From: Diploscapter coronatus
Lineage: Eukaryota; Nematoda; Chromadorea; Rhabditida; Rhabditidae
Direction: 5' to 3'
Assembly (NCBI GenBank): GCA_964036155.1
Contig: OZ038423.1
Location: 55,753,249 to 55,817,248, forward strand
Length of the DNA: 64,000 bases
Every line of letters starts with the position of its first letter. Position 1 is the stretch's first letter. The notes under the pieces were generated by a model that worked only from the letters and a program-made list of their open reading frames with translations, was not told where the DNA came from and made no database searches. Positions 58,801 to 64,000 of this stretch are shown piece after piece. The position numbers and the translations under genes are program-made.

Positions 58801-59061
58801 CCAAAGACTTTCTAAAAAAACCCCTAGAAATTGTAGGAACTATGCTATCCTTTATCTGGCCGGCTCTATTCCATCTGAAAATTAAAGGCGATAAAATGGT
58901 GGATCGAGATAGAAAGTAAGATTTTCTGTTTTCTCAGATGCAAAATTTAAATTTAAAGATTTGACCAATTCATAATCGGACTGGGCTGTGCGATTTGCAT
59001 TTGTGGAGTCTACTTCTCATTCCTGGAACTCCTCAGAGCTATGAATTCTGCTGATCAATAA
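55888..59061 (+). CDS. unc-47: Vesicular GABA/glycine transporter (VGAT, SLC32 family)
   Basis: Loads GABA into synaptic vesicles using the proton gradient; in nematodes it marks GABA neurons. Exons: 55888-56046, 56592-56799, about 57095-57351, 57450-57598, about 57780-57910, 58021-58131, about 58171-58333, about 58391-58525, about 58838-58915 and about 58959-59061. The hydrophilic N-terminus (MNPVNKKLQNLTDWSNKHIF) is followed by AWNVTNAIQGMFIVGLP, the family hallmark at helix 1, then GVLLIECLYD, TCIIYVVLAADLMQGCFP, VLMPCAFLDSLILVSQLSF, VVVFGYTSHIFLPSLESNM, KALLSYPLPFYAAVQL and the late helices up to LLRAMNSADQ and stop. All phases agree and the order of helices matches SLC32A1. The intron at 58526-58837 contains a degenerate foldback. 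Confidence 0.96.
58560..58805. repeat. Degenerate foldback in a GABA transporter intron
   Basis: Contains taacatggaaaaaga on the left and, in reverse, ctggaaaagtatttgcagta on the right, with the internal gtcttttcc motif shared with the foldback at 9466-9605. Pairing is imperfect and borders are uncertain. Confidence 0.3.
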
Positions 59062-59226
59062 TTTGTTTTTCAAACTTTGTATTGAAAGCTAGCTTTAGAT
59101 TGATCTCTTTTATGATAGGAAATATTTATTTCGGATTACAATGAAAATGAGCAAAAATGTTTCGACTATTTTCTAGTTTGAGCATACCGGTGTGTGAAAT
59201 TTGCGTTGAAATTGGTAGAATACGAA

Positions 59227-62200
59227 TCAGATCAAGTTGAATATCACAATGAGCAGAATTGAAAGACAGGTAGAAATTGGGGATAATTTCGTTGAGTAAG
59301 AAGGGGAAGATCCTTGGTGCATTGAAGATGAAAGTAGATGATTCGAGTCTTCTTCCTTCCTAACACACTCATTTCGAAGATAAGACCTAACAGATCGGAA
59401 TACGCCTGTAGATGAACAGTAATTTGTGTCAGAGAGTCGTTCTAGCTGAAAATTGCAAATTTTGCGAAAACTTGTAAACCGTGGAACATGGAAACTAAGA
59501 AATGACTGAATGACGTAGGAACGTGAGTTATCTTTTCCCACACTACTCCTCCCTATGTTTCTTTCCCTCGTTTATTCCTAACTATAGCGAACGTCATTTC
59601 AAAACTGCCGTGAAACATCATGTCACAAGATATGGCAAAATGGCACGACAAGAGATATTACAAACTATCCTATTTTGATATATCTTTCATATGATGTTAT
59701 GTCTGGTTCATAATTTATCAGATTTTCAAAATATGCTTACTGTATGTGCAGTCATCCACTGCAGATCGCAGTCACATTCCACATTATTCTCTTCGATTTT
59801 GCTATCCACTGCCTGAGCTAGCAGTGATTCAACAGATTCCAACTTCTCTATGTGATTTCGAGAGATTATCAATCGCCCCACATTTTCTGCTTCTAAAGAG
59901 TAGCCTCTTAGATGTTTTATAGAATCTTGCCAAAATTGCCTGCGAAAGCTCTTGCATAGATCGTGCCGATATGGTTGTCGAAAATCTCTATGATTTCCAC
60001 TGTCTGGAGTGAGGTGAATGCGTCTGAGGCTATCGACCCGATTCGGCTCCTTTGAATGATCAGCTGAAAAAGTATTGCATTTTTTAACTTGTAAAAATTC
60101 AGGAAGTTTTTTTGTTTAGAAAAATATCCTACTTCAAATTCTACTTGGAAAGTGTCATTTTAGAAGTGAAATTGTGTTGATAAAGGCGAAAATCTCTGGA
60201 CTTCCAAGAACCCGCATATTTTTGTTTATCGTTAAAATTTCGCATTTCGCCAGATTTGAAAGGGGATCCCCGTTCAGGGCAACTGTCGGTCAGCTCGAGT
60301 TGCACCATGAAGATCACCCTTTCCTTTCCCTTCCCCCTTCTCGTCCCTCTTTCCCTGACACGTTGTAAATCATTTTCAAAGCGCAGACCTCAACTTCCCT
60401 CAGCCAAACTCCCTTTGTTGTAAGAATTATGACAAGTATGATTGCTCTTCTTCTCAGGTGAATTATCTGTTTGATTGCAAACTGAGATAAGCAGAGGCTG
60501 AGATCTGAGGCTTTTCGGAAAGTTCGCAACTTCGCCGAAAGATCAAGCTGTGAAAGATATCAGCCCTGATAAATTAGTCCTTTTAAAATCTGTCCCTTTC
60601 TCTCTTGATGATGTTCCCAAAATTCCAGATTCCGGCGAAATTAAGTCGAAATTAATTGCGATATTTAAGAGCGAGCGTGCTTGTTACACACAGCCGGAAG
60701 GTGAAATATTGTGGAAGTCGAATCTCGAGAATTTGATAGTGAAAAGTGAAAGAGTGGATGGGGCGAGGGCTGGTCAGTCGAGTTGATAGGGGAAGACAAA
60801 TGAACCCGGGCATTCAGTGCAGGAGGCCTGTCTGTCCAGAAGGCAAAACTCACAAATGTTTGAAAATGATCGAATAGCCAACATTTCTGACCGTTGATTT
60901 TGATCTTTCAATAGAAATATCAAATCAGATCCTCTTACAAAAGTTTCTACTCACATAAGCCAAAAATCTTGGAATTTTTGTCAAAACTAAACAAAATTCT
61001 CTGCACAACATATCATATTTTCGACTATGTCTAAAGAGTTTTTCTTGTAAATTTGATAAGTTATGGATGAGAAGAAACTCATCTTGAGAAACTCAATAAA
61101 AATATCCAACCTGATGGACGTGAGCCAAATTCTCAAAAGCCTTGGGCGGAATGTCGAAGAAGGATTTGTGGATATTGACGATGTGAAATCGACTCGAATT
61201 TGTGAATATCTGAGGCTCAATCAAAGCAACGCCAGATAATGTCAAGAAATCCAGCTAAAAATCGAAAAATAAGAGTCTTAGAGTAGGGGATGAATTCACC
61301 TGATTGATAGCGGCAAAACAGTGCCTAGACAGCGTCATGTCCTGCCCCTCTATAGTTAGTTCTCTTATGTTATGAGCATGACTGAATTTGATATGATCCG
61401 AGTTTTTAAACCGATCAATACCGAAATGCCCCACTATGAACCCTCTGAATAGGCGTGCCAATGAAGCTGATCTTCACTCCGTGTTCATTGGACATTCCAG
61501 AAAATGCACCTTTCGTCAGTTGAGTTAGATGATTGCAATAGAGGAATGATAGCTTTCTAAATTCAATTATCTGATTTTTAGATTCGAATTGACTGACCTC
61601 AGGCTTTTCATCGACTTGAAAGCAAGTTTTTCGATATTGTGCAGGCCGTTGCAGTGCTCAAATCGAATTTCCTTGAGATGGCCGGACTTCCGGAAGGCGA
61701 ACTTCGTCAGCGATCGAATCGACGCATTACGAACGACCAAAATCTCGAAAAAATCCGAGATTCTGTCGGGAATCGAGAGGAAGTGCGGCCCGCCACAGGC
61801 TATCTGAAGATTAAAAAATCTACTCTTGAAATGTAAAAAAATGATAATTTCATTTAGTCGTTATTTGCAAAAGAAAGGTAATAGAGATCAAAATTCTATC
61901 ATTTGGATGGCAATATGGTAGCAGGACTGTATGCATTTTCCACAATATGACAGCACAATTCATCTATAGGGAATCATGCCGCCCTAATATAGAAAGAGAA
62001 TATCGTTTATTTTCCTATTTTATAATTGTCCGTGCAGATTTTGTGAAAGACAGATTTGAGTCTTTAGTTTTTTCAGCTGAATAAAGTTTGTATGTTTTTA
62101 TTTTCTTCTGCCGGATGCTTTATTGTCGATTTGACCATGAATACACAGCTCTTTTGTGGCTAATAGAGCGAGAAAATCAAACTCTTAGCGAAAAGAATTG

Positions 62201-62675
62201 GAGAAAAGATTGAATGGATAGAGATTGCGGAAGCAGAGAAAGAAGGGCAAAAACAACAACTCTGAACCGCGAAGAGAGTAAAGGGGTTGCTTTTTTGCAA
62301 TCAAGTCGACGAAGACATTGCTTAGAGAGTTATAGAATGCTGTCCAAGCTTAGGCTTTACTACTATTCTCACAGACTCGGTGGGACTCGATGCCAGGTCT
62401 AATCATCTTTCATCCCTCCTTTATCTCAAGACCTCTTATCGAGCATGAGATATGAGATAGAGCTTATTGAGACATAGACACTGTTGAGATGGATTAAATC
62501 TCAAAAGAATAGAGAAAATCCCAAGGAATTTGAAATGCCAATAGATTTTACTAAAGCTCACCGTCGATTCGACTTCACTGCATTCACATAGCTGGGGGCA
62601 CGGCGGTTGAACGGCAAAATTAAAAACGAAAAGTTGAATTAAAACGACCAAAACTATGCAGAGTCGTTCACCCAT
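59227..62675 (-). CDS. Secreted leucine-rich-repeat protein, probably GPI-anchored
   Basis: Starts MGERLCIVLVVLIQLFVFNF (signal peptide), then a leucine-rich N-cap PPCPQLCECSEVEST joined to IACGGPHFLSIPD. Repeats include ILVVRNASIRSLTKFAFRK, EIRFEHCNGLHNIEKLAFK, ISFIGTPIQRVHSGAF and IQRSRIGSIASDAFTSL. The C-cap is VECDCDLQWMTAH, continued as NYCSSTGVFRSVRSYLRNEC. The end, STKLSPISTCLSILLIVIFN, is a hydrophobic tail suited to a GPI signal. Exons: 62675-62562, about 61806-61600, 61575-61443, about 61402-61303, about 61254-61111, about 60062-59743 and about 59447-59227. One intron is only 40 nt. Reading across about 59932-59935 needs one extra T, so either the assembly has a homopolymer error or this allele is frameshifted. 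Probably an adhesion or matrix protein; the exact orthologue is not recognised. Confidence 0.85.
59497..59605. repeat. ~100-bp MITE-like repeat (copy 3)
   Basis: aaatgactgaatgacg...ttttcccacactactcct...cctaactatagcgaacgtcattt. It shares terminal gacg/cgtcattt and the central block with the copy at 12108. It sits in the last intron of the leucine-rich-repeat gene. Confidence 0.5.
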
Positions 62676-63286
62676 AGCCAGTCATTTTGAACAGCGCTTA
62701 TCTGTAAAAGGGGAAATTTTATGATTGTCAAATTTATAAGAGGTCAACAGAAAATCATTATATTTTTCACCAGCTCATTATGATGATCATTTGTTAAATT
62801 TTTCAGTTCTTTTTTCCTTGAATGATTTTATAAATTGTAATCATTATGAACTGATGAAAAATCAGGAAGGTCAACAGAAAATGATTGTTTCAAGGTGGGG
62901 ACATTCTAATGAAGTTACGAATGGATAGAAAGATGAATGAAGTCAGGATGGAAATAGGAAAGAGCAGAGAAAATGAAGATAAGTTGTCGACAGCTGTGAA
63001 GAGGGATGCAGAGAGAGAGGAGGAGTCTAGAGGAAGATAGCCAGAAGTAGCCGAAAGCAGAAAGCCGAAAGACGGCAAAAAAGCGCCGCCCCAAGGGTTG
63101 ATAAGCTCATAACTGCACTCATCTATCAGCCCCATTATCATGTCACTACAATGAAATCTAAACAAAGTGAAGTTTCATCAGTTTTATTCAATCAACTAAT
63201 AACCGGTATTTATAATTTGCTAATAGAGGTGTTTAAAGCTAGAAGTAATTTTGAGATCATGACATTTTCAGACTAAGCTATCATTT
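62676..63286. other. Intergenic, between two minus-strand genes
   Basis: Holds the promoter side of the leucine-rich-repeat gene; an acceptor-like ccttttacag precedes its start by about 40 bases, with a short out-of-frame ATG (MTGYG) just before the real ATG. No gene is seen. Confidence 0.5.
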
Positions 63287-63899
63287 CTACTTGCGCGCTT
63301 TCAGCATTGATAACTGATAGTAGAGATAAATTGCCGTGAAGGAGGAGATAGTGAAGGCTACGATGAGAGCGCAGACGGATAGAGCGAATAATCTGAACAA
63401 TGTCGAGGGCAGGCAGTGTAGGGATGAGTCGGATTCTGAAAATATTCGTTAAAAGGGGGATTTTAAAATATTTTACCCATAGCTCTTCGCTCCTTGTCAA
63501 ATTCTTCCGCCAATTCCACTCGGACGTTATCGAATAGTCGTAACATTTTATCGGCAGCTTCCCTTTTCCCCCGCTTTGACGAATTCGTAGAGTCAGTAGG
63601 GCAAATGTCCTAATTTAACAAAAGTTCATCTTCATATTTCATAAAGTTACCTGAGTTTTCCTAAGTGGAGTTAAATCGATTGAACATGAGAAGTACACGT
63701 CGTCAGGTCCGGGGAATTTGAATGCCTGCACTCGAAAATAGTAGTACATCATTCCACTCGGGTCTTTGGTTCGTAATAGTGGAGAAACGATGATCTCCGG
63801 CCGCATCACACAGCCGTTTTCATCGATCAGGTACGTTTTTGTAGTCCCCGGTCCGTCAGTGGCAAAACACGAGTGCACAAACATGTCGAAGTCTTTCGA
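63287..63899 (-). CDS. ZP-domain cuticlin-like membrane protein (3' part, truncated by the window edge)
   Basis: Three exons are clear: about 63899-63652, about 63608-63478 and about 63437-63287. The first encodes the second half of a ZP domain (DFDMFVHSCFATDGPG, LIDENGCVM, MMYYYFRVQAFKFPG, VYFSCSIDL). The second carries a furin-type site SSKRGKREA followed by a charged stretch. The third encodes one membrane helix (LFALSVCALIVAFTISSFTA) and a short cytoplasmic end, LSMLKARK. This order (ZP, consensus cleavage site, single helix) is the standard layout of nematode cuticlins and apical-matrix ZP proteins. The signal peptide and the first half of the ZP domain lie beyond position 64000. Confidence 0.92.
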
Positions 63900-64000
63900 T
63901 CCTGAAAATAATAATAACTTAACTCTCCAACTATTTTTGAGATAGATGTTGCCTCTGTCTCTGGGTAGGGAATGATGCGAAGACTTTTCGTTGACTCCGC

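Noticed and set aside
61255..61461. Open frame running through RGFIVGHFGIDRFKN in the leucine-rich-repeat gene
   Set aside because: A 40-nt intron between GCATTTCG and tcatgctc gives a better repeat sequence and consistent phase, so the read-through is not coding.
1..64000. Bacterial-type systems (operons, CRISPR, phage, defence islands)
   Set aside because: Spliced genes and nematode-specific proteins throughout; no repeat-spacer arrays or phage genes seen.

Overview
The window is nuclear DNA from a nematode. Coding regions are split into many short exons. Most introns are about 40-60 nt and end in TTTCAG-type acceptors, and several start codons lie a few bases after an isolated acceptor, as expected for spliced-leader trans-splicing. 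The gene content fits: a cuticle collagen with the HCPNPRLAPGY-type end, a cuticlin with von Willebrand A and ZP domains, a second ZP protein, and clear orthologues of ATP8A/TAT flippases, Mondo/MML-1, FMNL/FRL formin and the vesicular GABA transporter UNC-47. I cannot name the species. No tRNA, rRNA, CRISPR or bacterial-type features were seen.

Layout. 1-1.7 kb: minus-strand membrane exons, one resembling the first transmembrane segment of a DEG/ENaC channel, running off the left edge. 3.6-4.1 kb: a foldback element. 4.1-4.9 kb: end of an unrecognised single-pass membrane protein (plus). 5.1-7.2 kb: glycerate kinase (plus). 10.0-13.2 kb: DHHC palmitoyltransferase (minus). 14.0-24.3 kb: P4-ATPase phospholipid flippase (minus) with two alternative C-terminal ends. 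26.3-28.9 kb: cuticle collagen (minus). 30.2-34.4 kb: Mondo-type bHLH-zip factor (minus). 36.5-39.6 kb: vWA-vWA-ZP cuticlin (plus). 40.1-50.4 kb: FMNL formin (minus), whose large first intron carries a perfect 194-bp inverted repeat. 51.8-55.1 kb: an unrecognised helical/coiled-coil protein (plus). 55.9-59.1 kb: vesicular GABA transporter (plus). 59.2-62.7 kb: leucine-rich-repeat, probably GPI-anchored, protein (minus). 63.3 kb to the right edge: ZP-domain membrane protein (minus).

The genes do not form a pathway or an obvious operon; this is an ordinary mixed neighbourhood. Themes that recur are cuticle and apical matrix (collagen, two ZP proteins), membrane biology (flippase, palmitoyltransferase, GABA transporter) and nutrient control (Mondo, glycerate kinase). 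The best leads are the flippase's alternative tail, which would add or remove the GYAFS autoinhibitory motif; the perfect long hairpin in the formin intron; a CLEAR-type GTCACGTGAC site upstream of the Mondo gene; and several foldback or MITE-like repeats sitting in introns.
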